This document shows, piece by piece, positions 14,368 to 23,001 of a stretch of DNA of 25,912 nucleotides. Below the pieces are notes generated by a model. The model searched no databases. It had not been told where the DNA came from and worked only from the letters and a program-made list of their open reading frames with translations. Numbering within the stretch: the stretch's first letter is position 1; the number at the start of each line of letters is the position of its first letter. The stretch spans positions 1 to 25,912 of the forward strand of contig JAKFXV010000051.1 in the NCBI GenBank assembly GCA_021731205.1. Direction: 5' to 3'. The stretch is from Nocardioides sp. Lineage in GTDB: Bacteria > Actinomycetota > Actinomycetes > Propionibacteriales > Nocardioidaceae. A program made the translations under genes and the position numbers.

Positions 14368-15408
14368 ATGGACGCTACCGGTCCGCCGACGGGCGCGACG
14401 GAATCCGAGGCCTCCTCACCGCCGATGATCCGCCTGACCGGTGTCGGCAAGACCTACGCAGACGGCACCGTCGCGGTCGACAACGTCACCCTCGACGTTC
14501 CGAGGGGCTCTGTCACGTGTCTTGTCGGGCCGTCCGGTTGTGGCAAGTCCACCACGTTGAAGGTGATCAATCGGCTCATCGAACCGACGAGTGGATCGAT
14601 CGAGATCGACGGGCACGACGTCATGACCCAAGATCCTGTGCACTTGCGCCGGCGCATCGGCTACGTCATCCAACAGGTCGGCTTGTTTCCGCACCAGACG
14701 ATAGCCACGAACGTGGCGACCGTCCCGGCGCTCCTGGGGACGCCGAAGTCCACGGCGAGGCTGCGTGCCCTGGAACTGTTGGAGCTCGTCGGACTCGACC
14801 CAGTGATCTACGCCGATCGTTACCCGCACCAACTCTCGGGCGGCCAGCGTCAGCGGGTCGGCGTGGCGCGCGCCCTTGCAGCCGACCCCCCGGTGCTGCT
14901 GATGGATGAACCGTTCGGAGCCGTGGATCCGGTCATCAGGGAACGTCTGCAAGACGAGTTCCTCCGACTGCAGCGCGAACTCCACAAGACGGTCGTCTTG
15001 GTCACCCACGACATCGACGAGGCGATTCGGATGGGAGACCAGGTGGCCGTGTTCGCCACCGGAGGCAGGCTGGCTCAGTGCTGCGCACCCGCCGAACTGT
15101 TGGCCCGGCCGGCCGATGACTTCGTGGCCGACTTCGTCGGCTCGACGAAGGGCCTGCGTCGGCTGGCCGTGACCCGCATCGATCCCGCGTATCTCGAGCC
15201 TCCGGACTCGCCCGACCCAGACTTCGACGGCGCGGATGCCCTGAGTGGGGATCAGATCCTCGTCGATGTGTCCTGCACCCTCGAGGAGGGACTAGCCGCG
15301 CTGCTGCGCGACGACCGCGATCGGGTCGCGGTCACGAACGGGACGCGGGTGCTGGGATTCCTCACGGCCAACGGCGTGCATCGAACCCTGCGGGCAGCCG
15401 TGCACTAG
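14368..15408 (+). CDS. Quaternary-amine ABC transporter ATPase with one CBS domain
   Basis: A 346-residue cytoplasmic ATPase that powers compatible-solute uptake with the two permeases and the lipoprotein. Motifs seen: Walker A GPSGCGKST (54-62), Q-loop near 102-103, signature LSGGQRQRVGVARAL (156-170), Walker B VLLMDE (176-181), and switch His214 in VTHDIDEA. The C-terminus contains a single CBS-like segment (ILVDVSCTLEEGLAALLRDDRDRVAVTNGTRVLGFLTANGV). OpuA/OpuC ATPases usually carry a tandem CBS pair that senses ionic strength, so a single copy may mean reduced or different gating. The start at ATG 14368 fits the -10 box; GTG 14350 and ATG 14425 are alternatives. It diverges from the permeases, unlike the usual co-directional arrangement, and ends five bases from the convergent coiled-coil gene. 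Confidence 0.93.
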   Translation: MDATGPPTGATESEASSPPMIRLTGVGKTYADGTVAVDNVTLDVPRGSVTCLVGPSGCGKSTTLKVINRLIEPTSGSIEIDGHDVMTQDPVHLRRRIGYVIQQVGLFPHQTIATNVATVPALLGTPKSTARLRALELLELVGLDPVIYADRYPHQLSGGQRQRVGVARALAADPPVLLMDEPFGAVDPVIRERLQDEFLRLQRELHKTVVLVTHDIDEAIRMGDQVAVFATGGRLAQCCAPAELLARPADDFVADFVGSTKGLRRLAVTRIDPAYLEPPDSPDPDFDGADALSGDQILVDVSCTLEEGLAALLRDDRDRVAVTNGTRVLGFLTANGVHRTLRAAVH

Positions 15409-15413
15409 CCCGC

Positions 15414-16100
15414 TCAGGCCGTCTTGCCGATCGGTCCGGAGTGCTGCCAGGCGGAAACCTCGGCCAGGGCTGCATCCAGTTCGGCCAATGCCGAGTCCAG
15501 GTCGGTTCGAGCCAGGACCAGGTCGGTCTGGGTCGTCACGAGTTCGCCCTCGGTGAGGATCAGCTCGGCGCGCAATCCGGTGAGCTCCTGTTGGAGCTCG
15601 GTCAACCGCTCCATGCTCGCGGCGGCGCGACCCTCTGCCTCGTCGAGCGCTGCTGCGGTCAGTTGCGCGCTGTGCTCTGCGACGTCGGCGCGCTCGGCCT
15701 CCGCGCGCACCTTGCGGATCGCCTCAGCCGCGCGGCGCTGGGCACTGCTGAGGGCCACCTCAAGCTCCTCCACGGCGATCTCTCGACGTTGGATGCGATC
15801 CATCATGGCCGCCTGGAAGGCGTCATTCTCTTCGGCGCGAGCCTCGCCGAGACTGAGGTAGTCCTGGGCCAGTTCGGCTCGACCCCGTCCGGCTTCGACG
15901 CGCCCGATGATCACCTCGGAATAGGTGAGTCGGGTCGCACCAGCACCGAGGACCACTGCAAGGACCGCTGCGGCGGCCAACTGACCGACCGAGCCAAGGG
16001 CGATGGCGGCGCCAACGATGAGCGCCGCTGCCACAATCAGCAAGAAGGAGAGCGTCAAGCGCAGGCTGCGCTGACGTCGACGTGCATGCGGGGAAGGCAT
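15414..16100 (-). CDS. Membrane-anchored coiled-coil protein of unknown function
   Basis: A 228-residue protein I cannot assign to a family. After a basic N-terminus (HARRRQRSLR) there are two hydrophobic segments, about 14-36 and 39-56, probably a membrane hairpin. Residues about 70-215 are a long Ala/Glu/Leu/Arg-rich stretch with heptad character (many LxxAxxE steps), predicting a coiled coil in the cytoplasm, followed by the short tail WQHSGPIGKTA. The ATG at 16100 has a ribosome site GAGGT inside the end of the DUF3180 gene, ten bases upstream, so it is the last gene of the folate operon run. The position matches Rv3604c in M. tuberculosis, also a membrane protein, but I cannot claim homology. 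Confidence 0.82.
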   Translation of the reverse strand: MPSPHARRRQRSLRLTLSFLLIVAAALIVGAAIALGSVGQLAAAAVLAVVLGAGATRLTYSEVIIGRVEAGRGRAELAQDYLSLGEARAEENDAFQAAMMDRIQRREIAVEELEVALSSAQRRAAEAIRKVRAEAERADVAEHSAQLTAAALDEAEGRAAASMERLTELQQELTGLRAELILTEGELVTTQTDLVLARTDLDSALAELDAALAEVSAWQHSGPIGKTA

Positions 16101-16110
16101 GGACCTCAGA

Positions 16111-16665
16111 CTAGGTCGACTCGTCCCCGGATCGCACGCGACACGCGCGCTGGAGCATGAGCGCGCTGAGCGTCATCACCGTGCCGCCGAGGCCAGTCAC
16201 AGCGGCGCGGATGGCATGAGTCAGGGCGTAGTCACCGCTGATGAACAACCAACTCATCGCGAACCCGAAGTAGCCACCGGCAAGCAGGGCGCCTACCAGG
16301 GCACAGGCTCGCGCGAGCACCAACCGGTTGACCGACCGTTGAAAGTCCAGGCGTGCATGGCCACTTCGACGCCCAGGGGACCACCACCTAGATCGCGAGC
16401 CTCCGGGCTGAAGCTGCCCCCAGGTCACCCAGGCAAGCACGCCGAGAAAGCCCGCGGCGACGTACGGAGCCAGCACTTGGCTCCACGACACGGCAGGTGC
16501 GTAACCCCAGGTCGCGTCGGCAACCCGGTGCAGCGACCAACCACCCACCAGACCCATCACGACACATGCGGTCAAGGCCGCAGGGGAAACGGGCTGGATG
16601 ATCGGGCGCCGTGGCGGTCCCGACTCGCCCGGCCCTGCGTCAGCGTTGGGCTCGGTCTCGGTCAC
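16111..16665 (-). CDS. DUF3180 membrane protein
   Basis: A 184-residue integral membrane protein of the actinobacterial DUF3180 family, consistently found after folK (Rv3605c in M. tuberculosis). Four hydrophobic segments are visible: about 29-45, 62-83, 117-138 and 150-170. A basic loop (SRSRWWSPGRRSGHARLDFQR) and a conserved-looking NRLVLARACALVGALLAGGYFG lie in the second half. GTG 16665 overlaps the folK stop by four bases (GTGA), so I reject the longer frame starting at 16782, which only mirrors folK. The function is unknown; synteny links it to the folate operon but no catalytic motif is seen. Confidence 0.9.
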   Translation of the reverse strand: MTETEPNADAGPGESGPPRRPIIQPVSPAALTACVVMGLVGGWSLHRVADATWGYAPAVSWSQVLAPYVAAGFLGVLAWVTWGQLQPGGSRSRWWSPGRRSGHARLDFQRSVNRLVLARACALVGALLAGGYFGFAMSWLFISGDYALTHAIRAAVTGLGGTVMTLSALMLQRACRVRSGDEST

Positions 16666-17231
16666 CTGGTCTGTAGCACCAGGTCGTCGCGGCGAGAGAC
16701 CCCGTCGGTGCCGACGGTCTCGAGGAGCTCGGAGATCGGTCCGGCGTCCGGGATCACAGCATCGGGCTCGACGTCGTGCCATGGCGCAAGCACGAAGGCA
16801 CGACCTGCGGCTCTGGGGTGCGGCAGTTGCAGAGTAGGACCGTCACACCGCTTCTCACCGACCACGATCAGGTCGACGTCCAAGGTGCGAGGGGCGTTCA
16901 GGGTGTCACTGCGCTGCCGGCCATAGGCCTCCTCGATGGCCAACGCGCGCTCAAGGAGCATGGCGGCCGAAAGGGTGGTGTCGACCAGGACGACGGCGTT
17001 GAGGTAGCGGCCGGATCCTTCCGGAGACTCCACCGGTTCGGTCTCGTAGACCGGTGAGACGTCGGTCAGCCAGACGTCCGGTGTGTCCTCAAGGCTGTCG
17101 ATGGCCCCTTGCAGACTCACCATCCGTTCACCAAGGTTCGCACCGATCGACAACACGGCCCGTCGGATCGGATGCATGTCTCCGGTCAGGGTGTCGGTGT
17201 CGACGATGTGAGGATTCGGCGTCTCCGTCAT
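16662..17231 (-). CDS. folK: HPPK, 6-hydroxymethyl-7,8-dihydropterin pyrophosphokinase
   Basis: FolK transfers pyrophosphate from ATP to 6-hydroxymethyl-dihydropterin, feeding dihydropteroate synthase. The 189-residue protein shows the family order SIGANLGER (28-36), TDVSPVYETEPV, YLNAVV, the catalytic loop segment YGRQRSDTLNAPRTLDVDLIVVG (103-125, with Asp118 and Asp120 as likely magnesium ligands) and LPHPRAAGRAFVLAPW. ATG 17231 is chosen because the fold begins soon after; AGGA lies four bases upstream and GGAGGG further upstream. The frame before it, up to 17369, mirrors folB. About 22 residues precede the core, slightly more than in many homologues. It forms a run with folB and DUF3180. 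Confidence 0.95.
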   Translation of the reverse strand: MTETPNPHIVDTDTLTGDMHPIRRAVLSIGANLGERMVSLQGAIDSLEDTPDVWLTDVSPVYETEPVESPEGSGRYLNAVVLVDTTLSAAMLLERALAIEEAYGRQRSDTLNAPRTLDVDLIVVGEKRCDGPTLQLPHPRAAGRAFVLAPWHDVEPDAVIPDAGPISELLETVGTDGVSRRDDLVLQTR

Positions 17232-17274
17232 CGTGTCCTGCCCTCCTCTCGAACTGGTCTCCCGTGCTGGGACA

Positions 17275-17634
17275 TCAGTTGGCGCGTCGAACGGTGAGTG
17301 CGACGTCGGTGAACGATGCCTCGATCGGCGCATCGGGCTTGTGCACAGTGACCTCCACCCATTCAACACGGTCCACGGCCAGACAGGTATCCATGATCCG
17401 ATGGGCCAGTGTCTCGATGAGGTCGACCGGGTCGCGTTCGACGCAGTTCTTCACCGCCGCTGTGAGGGCTCCATAGTCGACGGTCAACTGAAGGTCGTCG
17501 CTCGCCGCGGCCGGTCCGGTGTCCAATCCGAGCACGAGATCGATGACGAATCGTTGACCCACCCGCCGCTCGAAGTCGAACACGCCGTGGTGCGCGAAGC
17601 ACTCGATGCCTCGGACCGCCAACTGATCGCTCAT
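17275..17634 (-). CDS. folB: Dihydroneopterin aldolase
   Basis: FolB cleaves 7,8-dihydroneopterin to 6-hydroxymethyl-dihydropterin and glycolaldehyde. At 119 residues it has the normal family length. Seen: RGIECFAHHGVFDFERRVGQRF (pterin-site region), VDYGAL with Tyr54, LIETLAHRI with the pterin-binding Glu74, and VTVHKPDAPI carrying the catalytic-type Lys99. ATG 17634 overlaps the folP stop by four bases (ATGA) and has GGAGGG three bases upstream, so it is preferred to ATG 17655. It is translationally coupled to folP. Confidence 0.95.
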   Translation of the reverse strand: MSDQLAVRGIECFAHHGVFDFERRVGQRFVIDLVLGLDTGPAAASDDLQLTVDYGALTAAVKNCVERDPVDLIETLAHRIMDTCLAVDRVEWVEVTVHKPDAPIEASFTDVALTVRRAN

Positions 17635-18485
17635 GGACCCTCCACCTTGCTCCAAACGGCCAGCGCGTCGCGCGCCGACCTGACCTCGTGGACCCGAACG
17701 CCCCAGACACCGCGCTGCGCTAGCAGAGCAGTCAGCGCCGTTGTGGCGGACTCACGGCCATCAACCGGTCGCTGGCTCCCATCGGGGGCGGCCAGGAGAG
17801 CGCCCAAGAACGCCTTGCGACTGGCGCCCACCAGGAGCGGGTAGCCCAGGGCAGCCAACTGCGAGATTCCGCGGATCAGTGCCCAATTGTGCTCGGCTGT
17901 CTTTGCGAACCCGAGTCCGGGGTCCAGGACCAAACGCTCGGAGCCGATCCCGGCCGCAAGGGCCGCCTGCGCCCGGGCGGCGAGTTCGGACCGTACGGCG
18001 GCGACGACCCCTCCTGGGTCGTCGTAGATCGCGAGATCCTGCATTATCCGGCTCTGCGCCCGCCAGTGCATCGCGATGTACGCCGCCCGGGACGCGGCCA
18101 CGACCTCCAGCATCCTGGGGTCGGCCAACCCGCCCGAGACGTCATTGACGATCGTGGCTCCAGCCTCGATCGCCGCCGAGGCGACGTCGGCGCGCATGGT
18201 GTCCACGGACACCACCACGCCCTGCTCGGCCAGGGCTCCGATCACGGGCAGCACCCGTTCGAGCTCCACAGACGCAGCAGCGCGCTCGGCGCCAGGCCTC
18301 GTGGACTCCCCGCCGACGTCGACGATGTCGGCGCCCTGGGCGACCATCGCCAGCCCGTGCCGCACAGCGGCCTCGGTGTTCAGCCATCGGCCGCCGTCGG
18401 AGAAGGAGTCGGGGGTCACGTTCAAGATCCCCAGCACACGAGGGCGTCCGAGCGGGGCGAGCAACTCCTGCACCGGCGGGCCCAT
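17631..18485 (-). CDS. folP: Dihydropteroate synthase
   Basis: FolP joins the pterin pyrophosphate to p-aminobenzoate and is the sulfonamide target. The 284-residue TIM-barrel protein shows GILNVTPDSFSDGG (19-32), DIVDVGGESTRPGAE (53-67, with the loop 2 motif STRPGA), the NDVSGG strand, VLDPGLGFAKTAEHN and GASRKAFLG. These are the conserved pterin- and diphosphate-binding elements, so the enzyme looks active. Actinobacteria may also carry a second FolP-like paralogue; the folate-operon location favours true FolP here. ATG 18485 overlaps the folE stop by one base (TGATG). Confidence 0.96.
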   Translation of the reverse strand: MGPPVQELLAPLGRPRVLGILNVTPDSFSDGGRWLNTEAAVRHGLAMVAQGADIVDVGGESTRPGAERAAASVELERVLPVIGALAEQGVVVSVDTMRADVASAAIEAGATIVNDVSGGLADPRMLEVVAASRAAYIAMHWRAQSRIMQDLAIYDDPGGVVAAVRSELAARAQAALAAGIGSERLVLDPGLGFAKTAEHNWALIRGISQLAALGYPLLVGASRKAFLGALLAAPDGSQRPVDGRESATTALTALLAQRGVWGVRVHEVRSARDALAVWSKVEGP

Positions 18486-19066
18486 CAGCGGCTGTTGATC
18501 AGCGCCATCGCCTCACTGCGCGTCGTCGCGTTGCGCAACATCACGCCACGGACCGCAGAGGTGATCGTGCGGGCTCCGGCCTTGCGCACACCGCGCATGG
18601 TCATGCACAGGTGCTCGGCCTCGATAACGACGATCACGCCGCGGGCCTCCAGCAGTTCGACCATGGCGTCGGCGATCTGGGTGGTCAGCCGCTCCTGCAC
18701 CTGTGGCCGCTTGGCAAACACGTCAACCAACCGAGCGAGCTTGGACAGACCGGTGATCTTGCCGGACTCGGCCGGGATGTACCCCACGTGGGCTACACCT
18801 GTGAAGGGCACCAGATGGTGCTCGCACATCGACCACAGCTCGATGTCGCGGACCAGCACCATCTCGTCGTGCCCGATGTCGAACGTCGTGGTCAAGACGT
18901 CTTGGGGCGTCATCCGCAGACCAGCGGTCAGCTCTTCGTAGGCCCGCGCCACGCGTGCCGGGGTGTCCCGGAGCCCTTCGCGCTCGGGGTTCTCCCCGAT
19001 GGCATACAACAACTCGCGTACGGCGGCCTCGGCCCGCGCTTGATCGAAGGCTGGGACGTCGCTCAA
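18485..19066 (-). CDS. folE: GTP cyclohydrolase I
   Basis: FolE converts GTP to 7,8-dihydroneopterin triphosphate, the first folate step. With the TTG start the protein has 193 residues. Zinc ligands Cys81 and His84 (MCEHHLVPF) and Cys154 (EAEHLCM) are present, as are the conserved [23 protein letters not shown] and TTSA-type (ITSAVRG) segments. TTG 19066 is chosen because GAGGAG lies six bases upstream and the translation starts close to the conserved [18 protein letters not shown] at 19123 would add 19 residues and overlap ftsH. The gap to the ftsH stop is 22 bases. The fol genes are ordered folE-folP-folB-folK, as in mycobacteria. Confidence 0.96.
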   Translation of the reverse strand: MSDVPAFDQARAEAAVRELLYAIGENPEREGLRDTPARVARAYEELTAGLRMTPQDVLTTTFDIGHDEMVLVRDIELWSMCEHHLVPFTGVAHVGYIPAESGKITGLSKLARLVDVFAKRPQVQERLTTQIADAMVELLEARGVIVVIEAEHLCMTMRGVRKAGARTITSAVRGVMLRNATTRSEAMALINSR

Positions 19067-19088
19067 CGAAAGCTCCTCGCCTGAGATC

Positions 19089-21125
19089 TCAGCTGGATCC
19101 GGGGACTGACTCCGCAGCGGCACCCTGGGGGGCGTGCGCGGGAACCTCGGCCTCCGGCGCTGCGGCCTCCGGAGGTACGGCGGACTCGCCCTCGGGCGGC
19201 TGGGCCCCCGCGATGGCCCGGTCGCGAATCTCCTGGGGCACCTCGATCGGCGGAATGGTGGAGGGGTGGCGCGAGGGCGATCCCGTCCATGCCGGACGTG
19301 CGGCGCGCCTGCGCAACGGCTCGAAGACCCGCGCTACCGCAGCCTTGTCGAGCGTCTCCTTGTCCATCAGCTCCAAGACCAGCGCGTCGAGCACGTCGCG
19401 GTTCTCTTCCAGCACGTCGAAGGCCTCTTGATGAGCATTGGCCAGGAGCTTCTTCGTCTCCTCGTCGATGATCGCCGCGACGTCTTCTGAGTAGTTGCGG
19501 GTGTGGCCCAGGTCGCGCCCCAAGAACGGCTCGCTGTTGGAGTCGCCCAACTTGATGGCGCCGAGCCGCTCGGTCATGCCGTACTGGGTCACCATCGCTC
19601 GAGCCAGCGCCGTCGCCTTCTCGATGTCGTTGCCGGCTCCGGTCGTCGGGTCGTGGAAGACCATCTCCTCTGCGGCCCGACCGCCGAGCATGTAGGCCAG
19701 CTTGTCGAGCATCTCCGACCGGGTCTGCGAGTACTTGTCCGAGTCGGGCAGCACCATGGTGTAGCCCAGGGCTCGACCGCGCGGCAGGATCGTCACCTTG
19801 TGCACCGGATCGGTGCCCGGAAGCGCGGCCGCGACCAGCGCGTGCCCGCCCTCGTGGTACGCCGTGATCAGTTTCTCGTGTTCGCTCATCAGCCGCGTCC
19901 GACGCTGCGGCCCCGCGATGACGCGATCGATCGCCTCGTCCAGCGCCTCGTTGGTGATCAGCTTGGAACTGCCGCGCGCCGTCAACAGCGCGGCTTCGTT
20001 GAGCACGTTGGCCAGATCGGCACCGGTGAAGCCAGGAGTGCGTCGGGCCACGTTGAGGAGGTCGATCTCGGGCGACATCGGCTTGCCGCGCGAGTGCACC
20101 TGAAGGATCTTGTGGCGGCCTTCGGTGTCGGGGGCGTCGACCTGGATCTGACGGTCGAACCGTCCCGGACGCAGCAACGCCGGGTCGAGTACGTCGGGAC
20201 GGTTGGTCGCGGCGATCAGGATGACCCCGCCGCGCACATCGAAGCCGTCCATCTCGACGAGGAGCTGGTTGAGGGTCTGCTCGCGCTCGTCGTGTCCGCC
20301 GCCCATGCCGGCACCGCGGTGCCGCCCGACAGCGTCGATCTCGTCGATGAAGACGATGGCCGGCGCGTTCTCCTTGGCTTGCTCGAACAGGTCACGAACC
20401 CGGCTGGCTCCGACGCCGACGAACATCTCGACGAAGTCCGAGCCGGAGATCGAGTAGAACGGGACGCCGGCCTCGCCGGCGACGGCGCGGGCCAGCAGAG
20501 TCTTGCCGGTTCCGGGCGGACCGTAGAGCAGCACACCCTTGGGGATCTTGGCGCCCACGGCCTGGAACTTCGACGGCTCTTGGAGGAACTCCTTGATCTC
20601 ACCGAGTTCTTCGATCGCCTCTTCACAGCCGGCCACATCGGCAAATGAGTTCTTGGGCATGTCCTTGGTGATCAGCTTGGCCTTCGACTTGCCGAACTGC
20701 ATGATCCCGCGGCCCCCACCACCTTGGGCCTGGTTCATCAGGAACAGGAACAACAAGATGATCAGAAGGAACGGGAACAACGTCGCGATGATCGAGACGA
20801 AGAGACTCGGTTGCGGATACTCAGAGTTCTGGGCCTGGATGGCTCCGGCGTCGACCTGCTTGTTGACCTCAGCGATCAACTCTTCCTGCTGGCCGGCCAC
20901 CCACGTCGAGGTCACCTTCGTGTCGTCGTCGAGAACCGCGCGGATCTCCTGGTCGCCGTCGATGAACGTGATGCTCTTGACGTTGCCCGACATGATCTCT
21001 TGGCGCATCTCGGAGGTCGGCACCTCGTCGTAGCCACCGTTGGGCGCGAGGTACTGCATGGCCAGCAATACGCCGACCACGGCCAACACGATCCACACCC
21101 AGGGACCCTTGAATATCCGCTTCAC
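19089..21125 (-). CDS. ftsH: ATP-dependent zinc metalloprotease FtsH
   Basis: A membrane AAA+ protease that degrades membrane and regulatory proteins as a hexamer. The 678 residues show an N-terminal membrane helix (about 9-26), an extracytoplasmic domain (27-108), a second membrane helix (about 109-130), Walker A GPPGTGKT (202-209), Walker B IVFIDE (257-262), the second region of homology ([21 protein letters not shown], 306-326) and the zinc site HEGGH (424-428) with Asp500 as likely third ligand. The usual zinc motif is HEAGH; Ala-to-Gly does not touch ligands. The tail after about 615 is Pro/Ala/Glu-rich and probably disordered. The start is GTG 21125 with only a weak GAAG ribosome site. 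Confidence 0.97.
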   Translation of the reverse strand: MKRIFKGPWVWIVLAVVGVLLAMQYLAPNGGYDEVPTSEMRQEIMSGNVKSITFIDGDQEIRAVLDDDTKVTSTWVAGQQEELIAEVNKQVDAGAIQAQNSEYPQPSLFVSIIATLFPFLLIILLFLFLMNQAQGGGGRGIMQFGKSKAKLITKDMPKNSFADVAGCEEAIEELGEIKEFLQEPSKFQAVGAKIPKGVLLYGPPGTGKTLLARAVAGEAGVPFYSISGSDFVEMFVGVGASRVRDLFEQAKENAPAIVFIDEIDAVGRHRGAGMGGGHDEREQTLNQLLVEMDGFDVRGGVILIAATNRPDVLDPALLRPGRFDRQIQVDAPDTEGRHKILQVHSRGKPMSPEIDLLNVARRTPGFTGADLANVLNEAALLTARGSSKLITNEALDEAIDRVIAGPQRRTRLMSEHEKLITAYHEGGHALVAAALPGTDPVHKVTILPRGRALGYTMVLPDSDKYSQTRSEMLDKLAYMLGGRAAEEMVFHDPTTGAGNDIEKATALARAMVTQYGMTERLGAIKLGDSNSEPFLGRDLGHTRNYSEDVAAIIDEETKKLLANAHQEAFDVLEENRDVLDALVLELMDKETLDKAAVARVFEPLRRRAARPAWTGSPSRHPSTIPPIEVPQEIRDRAIAGAQPPEGESAVPPEAAAPEAEVPAHAPQGAAAESVPGSS

Positions 21126-21189
21126 AGACTTCTTTCGCCGCGCTGTGAGCCGGCGCGAGACACCAGCCCTATCGATGCTTGACGTTACA

Positions 21190-21212
21190 CGTGCTGGCCA
21201 ACGCTCAGCACG
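21190..21212 (-). terminator. Hairpin after hpt, possible weak terminator
   Basis: CGTGCTG (21190-21196) pairs with CAGCACG (21206-21212) around a nine-base loop, just past the hpt stop in the 93-base gap before ftsH. No T-run follows on the minus strand, so it may instead be an attenuator or have no function. The rest of the gap, 21126-21218, shows no clear -35/-10 pair; a TAGGGC at about 37 bases before the ftsH start is a weak candidate. Confidence 0.3.
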
Positions 21213-21218
21213 GGCGAC

Positions 21219-21770
21219 TCAGGAGTAGACGCGCGGAGCGAGAGTTCCGATCGCTCGCAGATTGCGGTACCGCTCCTTGTAGTCCAAGCCGTAGCCGACC
21301 ACGAACTCGTTGGGGATCTCCCAGCCGACGTACTTCACGGGCACGGTCATCTGCGCGGCATCGGGTTTGCGCAGGAGCGTCGCAATCTCGACGCTCGCGG
21401 GCTTGCGACTGGACAGGTTCGAGATCAACCAGCCCAAAGTGAGCCCCGTGTCGATGATCTCGTCGACCACCAGCACGTGCCGTCCTGAGATGTCGGTGTC
21501 GAGATCTTTCAAGATGCGCACCACTCCGCTGGACTTGGTGCCCGAGCCGTACGACGACACCGCCATCCAGTCCATCTCCACGTGTCGGTCCAGAGCTCGC
21601 GAGAGATCGGCCATCACCATCACGGCACCGCGCAACACGCCAACCATGAGCAGATCCTTGCCGGCGTAGTCGGCGTCGATCCGAGCCGCCATTTCGCCAA
21701 CCTTGGCGAGGATCTGATCCTCGGTGAACAACACCCTGACGAGGTCGTTCTCCACCTGCGGCGAATCCAT
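21219..21770 (-). CDS. hpt: Hypoxanthine(-guanine) phosphoribosyltransferase
   Basis: A purine-salvage enzyme that makes IMP or GMP from hypoxanthine or guanine and PRPP. At 183 residues it has the standard length. Seen: VGVLRGAVMVMADLSRAL (the pyrophosphate-loop region), the flexible loop SSYGSGTKSSG (72-82), the PRPP motif VVDEIIDTGLTL (101-112) and KYVGWEIPNEFVVGYGLDY (purine-binding region), the classic HPRT set. ATG 21770 is preceded six bases upstream by TAGGGT, either a -10 box for a leaderless mRNA or a weak ribosome site. In most actinobacteria hpt directly follows tilS; here two sulfotransferase-like genes intervene. Confidence 0.97.
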   Translation of the reverse strand: MDSPQVENDLVRVLFTEDQILAKVGEMAARIDADYAGKDLLMVGVLRGAVMVMADLSRALDRHVEMDWMAVSSYGSGTKSSGVVRILKDLDTDISGRHVLVVDEIIDTGLTLGWLISNLSSRKPASVEIATLLRKPDAAQMTVPVKYVGWEIPNEFVVGYGLDYKERYRNLRAIGTLAPRVYS

Positions 21771-21776
21771 GGGCCC

Positions 21777-21782
21777 ACCCTA
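21777..21782 (-). promoter_or_regulatory. Candidate -10 box for hpt
   Basis: TAGGGT on the minus strand lies six bases before ATG 21770, in the 34-base gap after sulfotransferase-like B. If it is a promoter, hpt keeps its own expression despite the genes placed upstream. The AGGG core could also act as a ribosome site. Confidence 0.35.
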
Positions 21783-21804
21783 TGCGGAGGGCTCGCCCGC
21801 CGGC

Positions 21805-23001
21805 TTATCGGCGCGACTCAAGGGCCGAAATGAGTCGACGCACCCGAGTGACTGCGGCACGTCGCAATCGCGATGTCGGAGAAGCGGCGGCCGCTTCGGC
21901 GGTGGACCGCAGTTCTTCAAGCATCGCTCGACGGCCCTGTCGTACGCCGTACTCCACCCCCACGCGATAGAGCCGATAGGCCAAATCACCTGCTTCCTCG
22001 ACGCCCACGCGACTCGGCGCGACAGGGTCGGAGGCATAACTCAGCGGATCGACGAACAGGTCGTCGAGGTCGCCAACCACATTGACCCCTGAGCCTCGGG
22101 CTTGCTCCACCCACGGGCGCAGCTTCTCGTTCGCCGCTTCGGCCGCCCACCGAGGGGTGGCGATCGGGGTGCCGGCCGGGTTCTCGATGGACGCTGCTGG
22201 TCTGCGATGGATCACCGCCTCGCGAGCGTTCTTGAGATATTCGGTCCTCGATCCCCCACCCTCCTTGAAGGCGGTGTTGAACGCACGCAACATCTCCATC
22301 TCATCGTGGGGGAACGACGGGTTGGCGACCAGGGGATCCGGGGTCAGGGTTCCGGCAGGCACCCCGACCAGCGCCTCGAACGCCGCGAACAGCATGCCCC
22401 GGTCGGTCGGGCTGAGGACCACCAGCGTGATGTTCTTCGCGCCCACTAAGGGGATCCACAGATCCAACTGGTGGCCCAGGTTGTGACGTCGCCAGAAGGG
22501 GGACGTGGTCGGATTGCCAGCACTCGGGTCCAGGGTTCGGGCCAACCAGCCGTCGTAGGAGAGGCTCATCTCGTCCTGAATCGACTGTTGCCAGTTGGAG
22601 GCCAGGATCGAGGCCAGCGGGCGGAGCGTGATCACGATATGGATGGGTCCGGCCATCGCATCGAGGAACGGCCCGATCTTGGCCTCGGAGATGCCCGCCA
22701 AGGTTTCGCTGCTAAGCACCACGCGATCGGCCCGCGAGGCCTGGATGCTGGCGGCGAGCCTGGCCCAGCGCTGTGCCGCATCTGCGGGATAGCCCTCCGG
22801 CACCGTGTCATAGGCAGCGGCCATCATCGCGACTCGGGAGTGCCGGAGCTTCCCGGCATACTCGACGCCGTACTCCGCCAACGCAGCACGGGAGTGATGG
22901 AAGGCGCCCTGCAGGGCGCTCGTGCCGGTCTTCGGTGGCCCGATGTGGACCAACCGGGTGCCCACCTCAATGGGCACGATGTCAGCTATCGAGTTAGCCA
23001 C
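21805..23001 (-). CDS. Sulfotransferase-like protein B
   Basis: A 398-residue relative of sulfotransferase-like A and C. The PAPS 5'-phosphosulfate loop is intact: VHIGPPKTGTSALQGAF with Lys24. The 3'-phosphate motif is IVITLRPLASILASNWQQ with Arg127 and Ser135. The mid-section VVLSSETLAGIS, the DPTNPSF-like segment (DPLVANPSF) and the ATPRWAAEAANEKL segment are shared with C, and the C-terminus is Arg-rich. Known relatives transfer sulfate to carbohydrates, but the acceptor here is unknown. It begins at GTG 23001, overlapping gene C by eight bases, so the two are co-translated. No signal peptide or membrane helix is seen, so it would act in the cytoplasm on a precursor. Insertion between tilS and hpt is unusual. 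Confidence 0.85.
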   Translation of the reverse strand: MANSIADIVPIEVGTRLVHIGPPKTGTSALQGAFHHSRAALAEYGVEYAGKLRHSRVAMMAAAYDTVPEGYPADAAQRWARLAASIQASRADRVVLSSETLAGISEAKIGPFLDAMAGPIHIVITLRPLASILASNWQQSIQDEMSLSYDGWLARTLDPSAGNPTTSPFWRRHNLGHQLDLWIPLVGAKNITLVVLSPTDRGMLFAAFEALVGVPAGTLTPDPLVANPSFPHDEMEMLRAFNTAFKEGGGSRTEYLKNAREAVIHRRPAASIENPAGTPIATPRWAAEAANEKLRPWVEQARGSGVNVVGDLDDLFVDPLSYASDPVAPSRVGVEEAGDLAYRLYRVGVEYGVRQGRRAMLEELRSTAEAAAASPTSRLRRAAVTRVRRLISALESRR

